DNA of 29,984 nt from CALXVA01 sp964587175 (GCA_964587175.1 CAZPKK010000012.1:1-29984), one strand, 5' to 3'; shown: positions 1-7,403, counted from the stretch's first letter. Translations and numbers: made by a program. Notes: generated by a model from the sequence alone, not told the origin.

Positions 1-887
1 TCTATATCATTAAAATTTTCTAATCCAAATTCTTGTTCAGCTTTTTTGATACCTTTTTGTGTAAGAGATGCAGATTTTGCTTTTAGGTCAACAATGTAGT
101 CATATTTTTCATTATCTTCAGCCTGTTCAAAATCCTTTACATCTTCTTCTACTATGACTTTTGCAGATAATTTTCTTACAAAATTGTCTGCTTTTTTATA
201 AAGGTCTGATGATTGTGCACCTCTACCAGAAATAATAAGTGGTGTACGAGCCTCATCAATTAAAATACTATCAATTTCATCAACTATGGCATAACTTAGT
301 TTTCTCTGAACTAATTGATTTTTATATATTACCATATTATCTCTTAAATAATCGAATCCAAATTCATTATTAGTTCCATATGTAACATCACATGCATAAG
401 CTTTTTGCTTATCTATTGGATTCATGCCAGCAATTGCTAAGCCTACAGTCAAGCCCAAAAATCTATATACTTTTCCCATCCATTCACTATCTCTTTTTGC
501 AAGGTAATCATTTACTGTTATTACATGGACACCATTACCTGCTAGGGCATTTAAGTATACTGGTAATGTTGCAACTAATGTTTTACCCTCACCAGTTTTC
601 ATTTCAGCAATTCTACCTTGATGTAAAATAATTCCACCTATTAATTGCACATCAAAATGTCTCATACCTAGAACTCTTTTGGCAGCTTCTCGAACAACTG
701 CAAAAGCTTCTGGTAATAAATCATCAAGTGTCTCTCCTTTTTCTAATCTTTTCTTAAATTCATCTGTTTTCTCTCTTAATTCTTTATCAGATAATTGTTG
801 TATTTCAGATTCTAAATCATTAATTTTCCTTACTAATGGCTGAACTCTCTTTACTTCTCTCTCGCTGTAAGATTTAAATAATCCCAT
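1..887 (-). CDS. secA: SecA preprotein translocase ATPase, N-terminal part (3' end outside window)
   Basis: SecA is the peripheral ATPase that drives unfolded preproteins through the SecYEG channel at the cytoplasmic membrane. About 295 residues are visible and they match the N-terminal motor region. The Walker A stretch MKTGEGKT is near residue 97. It is followed by VNDYLAKRD, then GFDYLRDNM, and then the Walker B/DEAD region DEIDSILIDEARTPLIISG. The reading frame runs open off the left edge, so the preprotein cross-linking, helical scaffold and C-terminal domains are not seen. I chose the ATG at 887 (protein start MGLF), which lies about 9 bases after AAGGA. An ATG two codons upstream at 893 is only about 3 bases from the same site. 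A promoter is visible upstream at 932-960. Identity is certain from the motifs; only the start codon is open. Confidence 0.97.
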   Translation of the reverse strand, partial: MGLFKSYSEREVKRVQPLVRKINDLESEIQQLSDKELREKTDEFKKRLEKGETLDDLLPEAFAVVREAAKRVLGMRHFDVQLIGGIILHQGRIAEMKTGEGKTLVATLPVYLNALAGNGVHVITVNDYLAKRDSEWMGKVYRFLGLTVGLAIAGMNPIDKQKAYACDVTYGTNNEFGFDYLRDNMVIYKNQLVQRKLSYAIVDEIDSILIDEARTPLIISGRGAQSSDLYKKADNFVRKLSAKVIVEEDVKDFEQAEDNEKYDYIVDLKAKSASLTQKGIKKAEQEFGLENFNDI

Positions 888-931
888 TGTCATTCTTCCT
901 TCCCAATGTAAAATTTTTGCAATTCTCTGTT

Positions 932-960
932 ACTATATCACTTTTTAGAGAAAATCGCAA
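932..960 (-). promoter_or_regulatory. sigma-A type promoter for secA
   Basis: On the minus strand there is TTGCGA (955-960), a 17-base spacer and TATAGT (932-937). A TG one base before the -10 box makes it an extended -10. It lies about 45 bases before the secA start. Other promoters here (7086-7113, 15639-15667, 16033-16061) have the same TG-n-TATAAT form, which supports the call. Confidence 0.6.
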
Positions 961-983
961 CCTATTTTTAAGCAAATATCATA

Positions 984-1020
984 TTTATTACTACGTTTTC
1001 ATAATAATAGTAGTAATAAA
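984..1020. repeat. 11-bp inverted repeat in the leader of the 1039 gene
   Basis: TTTATTACTAC (984-994) is repeated inverted at 1010-1020 with a 15-base loop. It ends just before the ribosome site AAGGAG (1025-1030) of the downstream plus-strand gene. It could be an RNA hairpin in that gene's leader or a chance AT-rich palindrome. No T tract follows on the plus strand. Confidence 0.35.
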
Positions 1021-1038
1021 ATTCAAGGAGTTATGCTT

Positions 1039-1581
1039 ATGTTTGTTTTAAATTTTAAGATTAATGGAAATAAAACAGCAAAAATCATTATGGGAGTGCT
1101 TTGTGTTATTATTTTAATAATTACTGCCTATATTTGTTATCGTGTAATTTTCAATGATTTTTTCAAATCAGATGATACTTATTTGGCTAATACTACATTT
1201 GAATTAACAACACAAAATTATACAAGTGTTCTACAAAAAGTTCATAATGACATAGATACATATGTTGGACAAAAAATAAAATTTACTGGATATGTTTATA
1301 GACTATATGATTTTACATCTGAACAATTTGTATTGGCCAGAGATATGATTGTATCTTCTGATTTTCAGACTGTTGTAGTTGGTTTTCTATGTCATTCAGA
1401 ATTGGCTAATAACTTTGAATCTGGACGTTGGGTAGAAATTGAAGGTACTATCACAAAAGGATATTACTATGGTGATATGCCTGTTATAGAAGTTGAAACA
1501 ATAAATGTTGTAGACGAACCTACTGATGAGTATGTGTATCCACCTGATGATACTTTTGTAACTACTTCCACTGTATTGTGA
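1039..1581 (+). CDS. Membrane-anchored protein resembling the DUF1980/YcgQ (TIGR03943) C-terminal domain
   Basis: The protein has about 180 residues. One hydrophobic segment near residues 15-35 predicts a single membrane anchor with the rest outside the cell. The soluble part contains GYVYRLYDF, a VLARD segment, VGFLC and WVEIEGTI. This order of short motifs resembles the C-terminal OB-fold-like domain of YcgQ/TIGR03943 proteins, which usually pair with a YcgR-type permease. No permease partner is adjacent here. Molecular function is unknown. AAGGAG at 1025-1030 sits 8 bases before the ATG at 1039 but only 2 bases before the ATG at 1033, so I prefer 1039. The TGA stop (1579-1581) lies inside the left end of the palindromic element at 1578-1734, so the native C-terminus may have been altered. 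It converges with the AI-2E-family gene. The family call is from memory of the motif pattern. Confidence 0.75.
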   Translation: MFVLNFKINGNKTAKIIMGVLCVIILIITAYICYRVIFNDFFKSDDTYLANTTFELTTQNYTSVLQKVHNDIDTYVGQKIKFTGYVYRLYDFTSEQFVLARDMIVSSDFQTVVVGFLCHSELANNFESGRWVEIEGTITKGYYYGDMPVIEVETINVVDEPTDEYVYPPDDTFVTTSTVL

Positions 1582-1734
1582 AACAAGGGGACGGTTCCAT
1601 CGTTCCATTTTTGGAACAAAGGGGACAATGCTTAGTAAGTTTTATATTGTTCTCATAGAAAGGTTTATAAAATTTTTTATAAACCTTTCTACTACAATAC
1701 AAAAACAGAGTAAAGCACTGTCCCCTTGTTTCAC
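1578..1734. repeat. 157-bp REP/MITE-like palindromic element between convergent genes
   Basis: The ends are a perfect 15-bp inverted repeat: GTGAAACAAGGGGAC at 1578-1592 and its complement at 1720-1734. Nested inside are a small hairpin GTTCC/GGAAC (1602-1617) and an inner pair GGGGACAATGCTT (1621-1633) versus AAGCACTGTCCCC (1713-1725) with one mismatch. A 17-bp stem (1656-1672 with 1675-1691) with a 2-base loop sits at the centre. The TGA in each terminal repeat is the stop codon of the gene entering from that side. A shorter hairpin with the same GGGGACAGT core lies at 22359-22401. This looks like a short non-autonomous palindromic repeat, perhaps mobilised by a REP-type Y1 transposase elsewhere. 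The central stem could also terminate transcription from both sides. Confidence 0.7.
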
Positions 1735-2826
1735 CTCTCCAAAATTGTTTTAACCACTCCCCTATCTATTAATGTTCCATAAATATTTTTTAGTATTATT
1801 AAAATAATTGGTCCTAATAATAAGCCAAAAACTCCAAAAAATTTAAAGCCAGTGTACATTGCAATTAATGTAAAAATTGGATGTATGCCGATTTGTCCAC
1901 TTACTATTCGTGGTTCTATTAATTGTCTTATTACACTCATAATGCACCATAGTACGAATATTCCTAATGCTAGTCTCATATCTCCCATAAATGCCAAATA
2001 GCCAGCCCAAGGTATCATAACTGTACCAGAGCCAAATATAGGAAGAGCATCTACAAAAGCAATTCCGAATAGCTATTATTAGTGGAAACTCTATATCCCA
2101 ACCTATAAAATAGAATACATATAAGCCTATTAGTGATATTATGAAAGAAATTATAACCAAAATAAGTTCAGCTTTTAAATATCCACCAAGTGTTTTAATT
2201 AATTCTTTTAGGTGAACACCTATTCTTTTTACCCATGTTTCTGGTAAATGATGTTCTAATTGGTCTATCATATATATTTTATCAACACACATAAAGTATA
2301 ATGCAATTAAAGTAATACCACAGTATATGCCTAAAGAAGGAATAGATGTAATAAAATCAATTACTTTTGTTAGGGCAGTTTTTGCCCATTCTGTTATCGC
2401 TTCTAAGAACTCTAGCCCAGAATTTTGTATTATATTCATAACATCATCTGGAATATTAAATTTACTTATATCAACACTAGAAACAAGATTTTGAAAAAAA
2501 CTATATCCTGCATCTATGTATGAATTTAAATTTCTAAGCAAATTACTAGCCTCAGATATTAGAGTAGTAACTGTCCACACAAGAATTCCACCTATTATAC
2601 TAATTGCAATAATAAATACAATAATTGAACTTGCCTTTCTTGATAGTTTCGTTTTTTTCATTATAAATTTAATAATTGGCTCTAGTATTAATGAAATAAT
2701 AAAAGCAATTAAAAAAGGTATAAAAAATATTGCTATTTTGAAAAATAAGTATATTGCAATTATACTTACTACCAAAAAGAATATATTTTTTATTACCTTA
2801 TTCCAATAATTCATATCTACAACCAT
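1731..2826 (-). pseudogene. AI-2E-family transporter (YtvI/PerM type), broken by a one-base frameshift
   Basis: AI-2E family permeases are multi-spanning membrane proteins; members export diverse small molecules or act as antiporters. The first frame (2826 down to about 2070) gives several membrane segments and ends with IEFPLIIAI, after which the translation becomes nonsense. The second frame resumes exactly there with GIAFVDALPIFGSGTVMIPW and runs to EPRIVSGQIGIHPIFTL and the C-terminal GLLLGPIIL segment, ending at 1731. Both pieces match the family consensus, and removing one base at about 2067-2068 (coding strand ATTCGGAATT) restores one open frame of about 365 residues. It may be a recent pseudogene or a sequencing error. 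The ATG at 2826 has GGTGAT about 10 bases upstream. The stop codon is supplied by the palindromic element at 1578-1734. Confidence 0.85.
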
Positions 2827-2988
2827 ATGTATGAAATCACCTTTTTTTAACTTGTCCCTTTAATTTATTTTATGCTTAAAAATTAGATTTATACATATAG
2901 AAATTATTTTATTAATTATAAATTTAATAAGATTTTCTATAAAGAGAATAACTGTATATTTAGAAAATAAGATTAAAATTTCTATTTT

Positions 2989-3179
2989 AGCAGATAGTAA
3001 TGTTTAAAAAAAGTATGAGAAGATGGAATGGAATGTGATTTGAACATAGGAATTCTTAAGAAATTTTTGTAGGGAATCTCAAATATTTTTGAGGGCGCTG
3101 CAAAAATTTCATTAGAATTCCTGTGAAAATCAGCTTGACCGACATCTTCTCATACTTTTTTTAAACACTACTATCTGCT
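2989..3179. repeat. Element A: structured intergenic repeat with long outer arms
   Basis: This fills most of the gap between the AI-2E-family gene and the CBS gene (2827-3212). The outer arms 2989-3025 and 3143-3179 are complementary over 37 bases with one mismatch. Inside are TGATTT (3036-3041) versus AAATCA, then the stem AGGAATTCT (3048-3056) with AGAATTCCT (3114-3122), and the stem GAAATTTTTG (3060-3069) with CAAAAATTTC (3101-3110). A terminal hairpin CTCAAA/TTTGAG is flanked by TAGGGAAT and GGCGCTG. Element B at 28151-28426 has the same loop and junction with different stem sequences; element C at 25249-25380 is a decayed copy. It may be a structured RNA or a non-autonomous mobile element; nothing in it codes for protein. 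Confidence 0.8.
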
Positions 3180-3212
3180 GAAACAAATTGCTATAAAGTT
3201 TTACAAATATCC

Positions 3213-3650
3213 TTATTCTGCATTCTTCTTATCGCAACCACATATATTTTCCAATGTGTCATACACACCTTTATTTTCAACATTTTTATTTTTAGTCAAA
3301 TCTCCTAATGTTAATATACCAACAATTTTGTTGTTTTCCATTACAGGTATTCTTCTAATCTGATTATTTCCCATTACTTTTTCTGCATCATATACATCAG
3401 TTTCAGGGTCACACCAAGTTACATTACAAGTCATAATCTCGCTTATTGGAGTGTGTTTTGCTTCTTTTCCACAACCAATAGTTCTTAATAAAATATCTCT
3501 ATCAGTAACTACTCCTACAATTTTATTAGAATCATCACAAACAGGAATACATCCTATATGATTTTGACACATTAATTTAGCACACTCTTCTGTATCACAG
3601 TCAGGTTTAACATAGATGACATCATGGCACATACAATCTTTGACCTTCAT
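3213..3650 (-). CDS. Cysteine-rich tandem CBS-domain protein
   Basis: The 145-residue protein consists of two CBS modules (about residues 1-60 and 65-125), which form a Bateman unit that usually binds adenine nucleotides and senses energy state. Recognisable pieces are VGVVTDRDILLRTI at the end of the first module and QIRRIPVMENNKIVGILTLGDL at the end of the second. It has no fused enzyme or channel domain, so it is probably a stand-alone regulator. It carries about 12 cysteines (KDCMCHDV, DCDTEEC, ICGCDKK among them), unusual for this small cytoplasmic family and suggestive of metal or redox binding, which is inference. A strong AGGAGG lies just before the ATG at 3650. A TATAAT box is visible on the minus strand at 3692-3697, close to the edge of element E, without a convincing -35 box. 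Confidence 0.85.
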   Translation of the reverse strand: MKVKDCMCHDVIYVKPDCDTEECAKLMCQNHIGCIPVCDDSNKIVGVVTDRDILLRTIGCGKEAKHTPISEIMTCNVTWCDPETDVYDAEKVMGNNQIRRIPVMENNKIVGILTLGDLTKNKNVENKGVYDTLENICGCDKKNAE

Positions 3651-3703
3651 TCCAAACCTCCTATTTAAATTTGTAATTTGAAAATTAGTATATTATAGCT
3701 TGA

Positions 3704-3971
3704 TTTTTAAGAACTAGAATAGATATATATTTTAAAAATTTTTGAAGCATCCGCGCAGCGACCAAACGAGCCTTGTTAAAGGCGAGTGCGAATTGGAGCA
3801 AACGTTCACATTAAAAAAGTGATTTTTATTGTTTTGTTTTAAATCTATATGGATATTAAGGAGATTAAAAAAATAATAACAATACAAAAACTTTTTTAAT
3901 GTGATTATTTGTTTGCGACAGCAAGGTGCAAAAAAATTTGAAAAATATATATCTATTCTAGTTCTTAAAAA
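3704..3971. repeat. Element E: 268-bp nested inverted repeat with a branched GC-richer core
   Basis: The outer arms 3704-3733 and 3942-3971 are perfect 30-base complements, and pairing continues imperfectly to GCA/TGC. An inner arm pair, CACATTAAAAAAGT (3807-3820) with 3890-3903, is also perfect and extends weakly inward. Between them on the left side lies a GC-richer segment (3748-3805) holding the hairpin CCTT-GTTA-AAGG (3771-3782) and GCAAAC (3798-3803). The latter can pair with GTTTGC (3911-3916) on the right side. The shape is a long stem, a multi-helix junction, then a second long stem. It lies between the proline-rich gene and the CBS gene and has no ORF. Part of a long RNA hairpin, a MITE, or an unknown structured RNA are all possible. 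Confidence 0.7.
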
Positions 3972-4023
3972 CGGTACTAGTTAAGATATATTTTTGAATT
4001 TTCAAATTCATTATTTATTATTC

Positions 4024-4063
4024 GCCAAAAAAATAAAGATATGCAATTTAAAATTACATATCT
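4024..4063 (-). terminator. Rho-independent terminator after the proline-rich gene
   Basis: On the minus strand AGATATG pairs with CATATCT (4057-4063 with 4037-4043), and an AATTT/AAATT inner helix extends the stem. It is followed by TTTATTTTTTT (4026-4036). It lies about 70 bases beyond the stop at 4133 and probably ends the 7.1-to-4.1 kb operon. Confidence 0.7.
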
Positions 4064-4132
4064 AAGAAAAATTTTCCAATTTTTTAATTTTATAATCTGT
4101 TCTCATTCTGGCTAATTCACAAGAGCACCTCG

Positions 4133-4873
4133 CTAAAACCATTGATTTGCATATAATCTTGGCATAATTGGTGGTCTACTAGGATTTTGCCCATTTTGAT
4201 AAGGTGGTCTTGGTTGATTTGGTATCTGTCCTCCTTGATAAGGTGGACGTATATTAGGTTGTGGTGAACGTACATTTCTTCCTAATAGTTGATTTAATAT
4301 CATGATTTTAATCAAATCTCTAAGTGTATTATTTCTGTTGTTTTGTCTGCTTTCTTTATTTTCCGTAAATTCCCTATTTTTACTAATTTCTGATGAACTT
4401 TTTTCATAATTATTTCCAGTTCTGTTTATTTTGTTATCTCTTCCTCTTTTAGAAGGATGGTCTGTATTTGTTGTTTTAGGTTTAGCTAAACTGCTTGCTG
4501 ATGATGAATTTAAACTATTCTTTTCCTTAGAACCTTCTTTAGGTAAGTTTACTCTTACATTCACAATATCACTTTCTGCAAGTTCTGGGTCACTTTCTAT
4601 ATTAAGATATATTTCATCTGTCATTTTTTCTATAAGTTCACTATCAATAGGCTTAGTATTAGCTTCACAAATTTTGCAAATCATTGGGTTTAATATTTTA
4701 TATATTTCTGGATATAAGTTCATAATTTCATCGCTGTATCTTGGTATTTGATACATATTTGTTGTGCTTGTAGTGTTAACATTTAAGTTTTCGTATGTAT
4801 CTGTATATCCATTTTGCACAACTGGATAACCTAATATACTTCTTATATAATCTTCATAATTTTGATAATACAT
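4133..4873 (-). CDS. Hypothetical protein with a proline/glutamine-rich C-terminal tail
   Basis: The protein has 246 residues and no recognised enzymatic domain. The first third (to about residue 105) looks folded; it contains YPEIYKILNPMICKICEANT and an acidic helix around IEKMTDEIYLNIE. The middle (about 110-185) is low-complexity Ser/Asn/Lys/Glu. After a hydrophobic helix, RDLIKIMILNQLLG, the tail has repeats of RPPYQ/PPYQNGQ type and ends MPRLYANQWF. There is no signal peptide. Similar tails occur in spore coat or surface-associated proteins of clostridia, but that is only a resemblance. AGGAGG lies right before the ATG at 4873. It starts 50 bases after murD and may be the last gene of that operon; the terminator at 4024-4063 follows. 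Confidence 0.75.
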   Translation of the reverse strand: MYYQNYEDYIRSILGYPVVQNGYTDTYENLNVNTTSTTNMYQIPRYSDEIMNLYPEIYKILNPMICKICEANTKPIDSELIEKMTDEIYLNIESDPELAESDIVNVRVNLPKEGSKEKNSLNSSSASSLAKPKTTNTDHPSKRGRDNKINRTGNNYEKSSSEISKNREFTENKESRQNNRNNTLRDLIKIMILNQLLGRNVRSPQPNIRPPYQGGQIPNQPRPPYQNGQNPSRPPIMPRLYANQWF

Positions 4874-4923
4874 ATTATACCTCCTTAAGCTTTGTATATA
4901 ATATGGTATTAATCAAAATTTTG

Positions 4924-6321
4924 TTACTTTAATTTCATAACATAATCTTTGAAAATTTTCCCTCTTTCTTCAAAGTTTTTGAACATGTCAAAACTAGCAC
5001 TTGCAGGAGAAAATAAGACTATTTCACCTTTTGTTGCAATATTTCTAGCTCTTCTAATTGCTTGTTCTAGTGAAGTACATTTATAAATTGGAAATACAAT
5101 ATCTGTTCCTTTTATCTCATCTAATATTGCATCAGCAATTTTTTTTGCTGTTTTGCCTAATAAAACTACTTTAGATACTTTCTTTAATATTGGTTTTGCA
5201 AGAGGTGCATAATCTAAATTTTTATCATACCCACCAGCAATTAACACTATCTTTTCATCAAATGAATTTAGTCCAGCAATTGTTCTTGAAGGACTTGTTC
5301 CTATAGAATCATTATACCACTTGACACCATCTAACTCTCTTACAAATTCTAGTCTATGTTCTACTCCTTTAAATTCCTTTATTGCTTCTACTTGTGTTTC
5401 TGTATCTACTAAATCACTAGTTGCAGCTATTGCTGCACATATATTTTCATAATTATGCACACCTCTTAGATGAACATCTTTTACATCTATTATATGTTTT
5501 CTAACACCATCTTTGCACTCTTTTATCATTCCATCATCGTAAATTACTCCATCAGCAAGTTTAGATTTACTACTAAAAAATTCAACTTTTCCTTCTGCTT
5601 GCTTCGCACAGTCTTTGATTATATCATTGTCATAATTAAGTACAATTTTACCATTATTATCTTGAAATAGAAAAATATTCTTTTTAGCTTCAATATATTC
5701 TTCATAAGACTTATGCTTATCTAAATGATTAGGAGAAATATTGGTAATTACAGATATTTCTGGACTTACTTCCATATCCATTAATTGAAAACTACTAAGT
5801 TCTAAAATAACAATGTCATCCTCATTAAATTCTTGTACTTTAGTAAAAAGTGGAATTCCTAAATTTCCGCCTAGATGACAATTATATCCTGCTTTTTTTA
5901 AAATTTCATAAATTAATGTTGTGGTTGTTGTTTTACCATCACTTCCAGTAACACCTATTATTTTACAAGGACATGTATTCATTAGCATTTCTATCTCCGA
6001 AGTCACTATTGCTCCTCTTTTTTGTTCTGATCTTAATTGTAATGTTGATGGAAGACATCCTGGAGATCTAAAAATAATGCTAAAACCTCTTAAAAAGTGC
6101 AAAGCATTTGCTCCTGTTACCAAATCAAATCTATAATCTTTTATTTTACGTACAATTTCTTCATCTAATTTTTCTTCGTCTTTTTCATCAAAAACTGTTA
6201 CTTTTGCTCCTAGATTGTAAAAATAATCTATTAAAGGTATATTACTTACACCTATTCCAACAATAGCTACACGTTTTCCTTTCATATTGCTTTCAAAAGC
6301 TTTTAATTTCGCATTATCCAT
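4924..6321 (-). CDS. murD: UDP-N-acetylmuramoylalanine--D-glutamate ligase (MurD)
   Basis: MurD adds D-glutamate to UDP-MurNAc-L-Ala in the cytoplasmic phase of peptidoglycan synthesis, using ATP. The N-terminal Rossmann-like domain begins with KRVAIVGIGVSN. The central ATPase domain has the P-loop GVTGSDGKTTTT (about residues 123-134) and NISPNHLDKH with the conserved Mur-ligase aspartate and histidine. The C-terminal domain has NDSIGTSPSRT and the closing FSPASASFDMFKNFEERG, a strong MurD signature. The length, 465 residues, is normal. I chose the ATG at 6321, preceded by GGTGAG 4 bases upstream; an upstream in-frame GTG at 6333 would add four residues. It lies 43 bases after the cytidylate-kinase-like gene and shares its promoter at 7086-7113. 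No other mur genes are in the window. Confidence 0.97.
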   Translation of the reverse strand: MDNAKLKAFESNMKGKRVAIVGIGVSNIPLIDYFYNLGAKVTVFDEKDEEKLDEEIVRKIKDYRFDLVTGANALHFLRGFSIIFRSPGCLPSTLQLRSEQKRGAIVTSEIEMLMNTCPCKIIGVTGSDGKTTTTTLIYEILKKAGYNCHLGGNLGIPLFTKVQEFNEDDIVILELSSFQLMDMEVSPEISVITNISPNHLDKHKSYEEYIEAKKNIFLFQDNNGKIVLNYDNDIIKDCAKQAEGKVEFFSSKSKLADGVIYDDGMIKECKDGVRKHIIDVKDVHLRGVHNYENICAAIAATSDLVDTETQVEAIKEFKGVEHRLEFVRELDGVKWYNDSIGTSPSRTIAGLNSFDEKIVLIAGGYDKNLDYAPLAKPILKKVSKVVLLGKTAKKIADAILDEIKGTDIVFPIYKCTSLEQAIRRARNIATKGEIVLFSPASASFDMFKNFEERGKIFKDYVMKLK

Positions 6322-6364
6322 TTTACTCACCACTTATTAATAATATTTAGGTACTATAACCCTA

Positions 6365-7051
6365 TCATAACTTAATGTATTTTAACACTTTTATAGTTGA
6401 TTCTTCAGCTGATTTACATTCAGTTACATCTACTTCAATTGTATTATCATATTTTTTATAATAACCTGCTTCTTCTTGCAATTTATCCCTTTCTAGAATA
6501 TTTTGTTTAATTTCTTCATATTTTGAATCAGTACCATATTGATTCATTTTTCTTTTTACTCGTTCTTCTATGGAAGCTGTTATAAAGAAATGATAGTCTA
6601 AATTAGGATAAATTTTCATTAAGTCTCTACCAGACACAATTACAATAAATTTATTTTTGAAAAAATTTATTATCTCTTCTCCAAATTTATATAATTGAAT
6701 ATTGTTTGCGTTTCTTCCTGCAACAGAAACAGCAAGTGAAGCTTCTTTTGATTGTAGATTTTCTTCATCTATTTTCTTCCCAGCCACATAAATTACACTT
6801 TCTCTATTTTCTAATTTTAATTCTACTTTTAATTTGTCCATTACATCTTTTATATCAACATTTTTTATGTTTTGTTTTAAATTATTTATATCTATGTTTC
6901 CCGAAGAATTCATCAATGCAAATACAATTCCACGATAAAGATTTCCACCATGCAATATAATGCTATTTGGTATGTGATTCAATAAGTTTCTACATATTGA
7001 AGTCTTTCCAGTTCCTACTAAACCTTCTATTCCTATAACTATATTATTCAT
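6365..7051 (-). CDS. P-loop kinase resembling cytidylate kinase
   Basis: The protein has 228 residues. It begins NNIVIGIEGLVGTGKTS, a P-loop (G10-S18). It also has an IVIVSGRDLMKIYPNLDYHFFITASIEERVKRK segment equivalent to the GRDIGT...FLTAS..ERAKRR region of cytidylate kinases (the lid and arginine-rich substrate site). The middle, where Cmk binds CMP, is poorly conserved. It may be a divergent (d)CMP kinase or another nucleotide or small-molecule kinase, and whether a canonical Cmk exists elsewhere in the genome cannot be seen. The ATG at 7051 has AAGGAGAG just upstream. It is the first gene of a probable operon with murD, behind an extended -10 promoter at 7086-7113. Confidence 0.75.
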   Translation of the reverse strand: MNNIVIGIEGLVGTGKTSICRNLLNHIPNSIILHGGNLYRGIVFALMNSSGNIDINNLKQNIKNVDIKDVMDKLKVELKLENRESVIYVAGKKIDEENLQSKEASLAVSVAGRNANNIQLYKFGEEIINFFKNKFIVIVSGRDLMKIYPNLDYHFFITASIEERVKRKMNQYGTDSKYEEIKQNILERDKLQEEAGYYKKYDNTIEVDVTECKSAEESTIKVLKYIKL

Positions 7052-7085
7052 ACGCTCTCCTTTTATTTACTTTGTTTTCCATAGA

Positions 7086-7113
7086 ATTATATCATAAACC
7101 ATAAAAAACGCAA
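7086..7113 (-). promoter_or_regulatory. Extended -10 promoter for the kinase-murD operon
   Basis: On the minus strand: TTGCGT (7108-7113), a 16-base spacer ending in TGA, and TATAAT (7086-7091). It is 35 bases upstream of the ATG at 7051. The -10 is perfect and extended; the -35 keeps TTG. Confidence 0.65.
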
Positions 7114-7254
7114 GTATTATTATAGTTGGGTCAATGTTCCTTGTTTTTTTAGGCAAAAAACATATACACATCACAAAACTTTGTTAATGTACAATTATCG
7201 TATAAAATCTAATTTTCAGTACATAATTTTATTAAGATTGGAGGTGCTTTTAAT

Positions 7255-7332
7255 ATGGCAGAAAATAATAAGAAGAATAACAAAAAAGGTAATAATAACA
7301 AAAAAAGTGAAAACAATAATCAAAATCAATAA
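7255..7332 (+). CDS. Small Asn/Lys-rich protein (25 residues)
   Basis: The reading frame is ATG GCA GAA AAT ... CAA TAA, giving a 25-residue peptide starting MAENNKKNNKKGNNNKK and ending NNQNQ. Evidence that it is real: GGAGGTG lies 9 bases before the ATG, the gene sits alone on the plus strand, and a terminator hairpin follows at 7359-7403. The peptide is basic, very hydrophilic and surely disordered, with no membrane segment. Function is unknown. It could be a nucleic-acid-associated or spore-type small protein, but nothing shows that. Low complexity means homology searches will be weak. Confidence 0.6.
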   Translation: MAENNKKNNKKGNNNKKSENNNQNQ

Positions 7333-7358
7333 TTGATTTTAAACTAAATTTCTATTAA

Positions 7359-7403
7359 AGCCAACTAAAGATTATTAAATAAAATTTTAGTTGGCTCTTA
7401 TTA
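7359..7403 (+). terminator. Terminator after the 25-residue gene
   Basis: AGCCAACTAAA (7359-7369) pairs perfectly with TTTAGTTGGCT (7386-7396) across a 16-base loop, followed by CTTATTATTAT. It lies 26 bases after the stop at 7332. The T tract is interrupted, so termination may be modest. Confidence 0.65.

Noticed and set aside
3744..3805. tRNA or known riboswitch in the GC-richer part of element E
   Set aside because: No cloverleaf, T-loop or CCA-like end, and no known aptamer motif was recognised.
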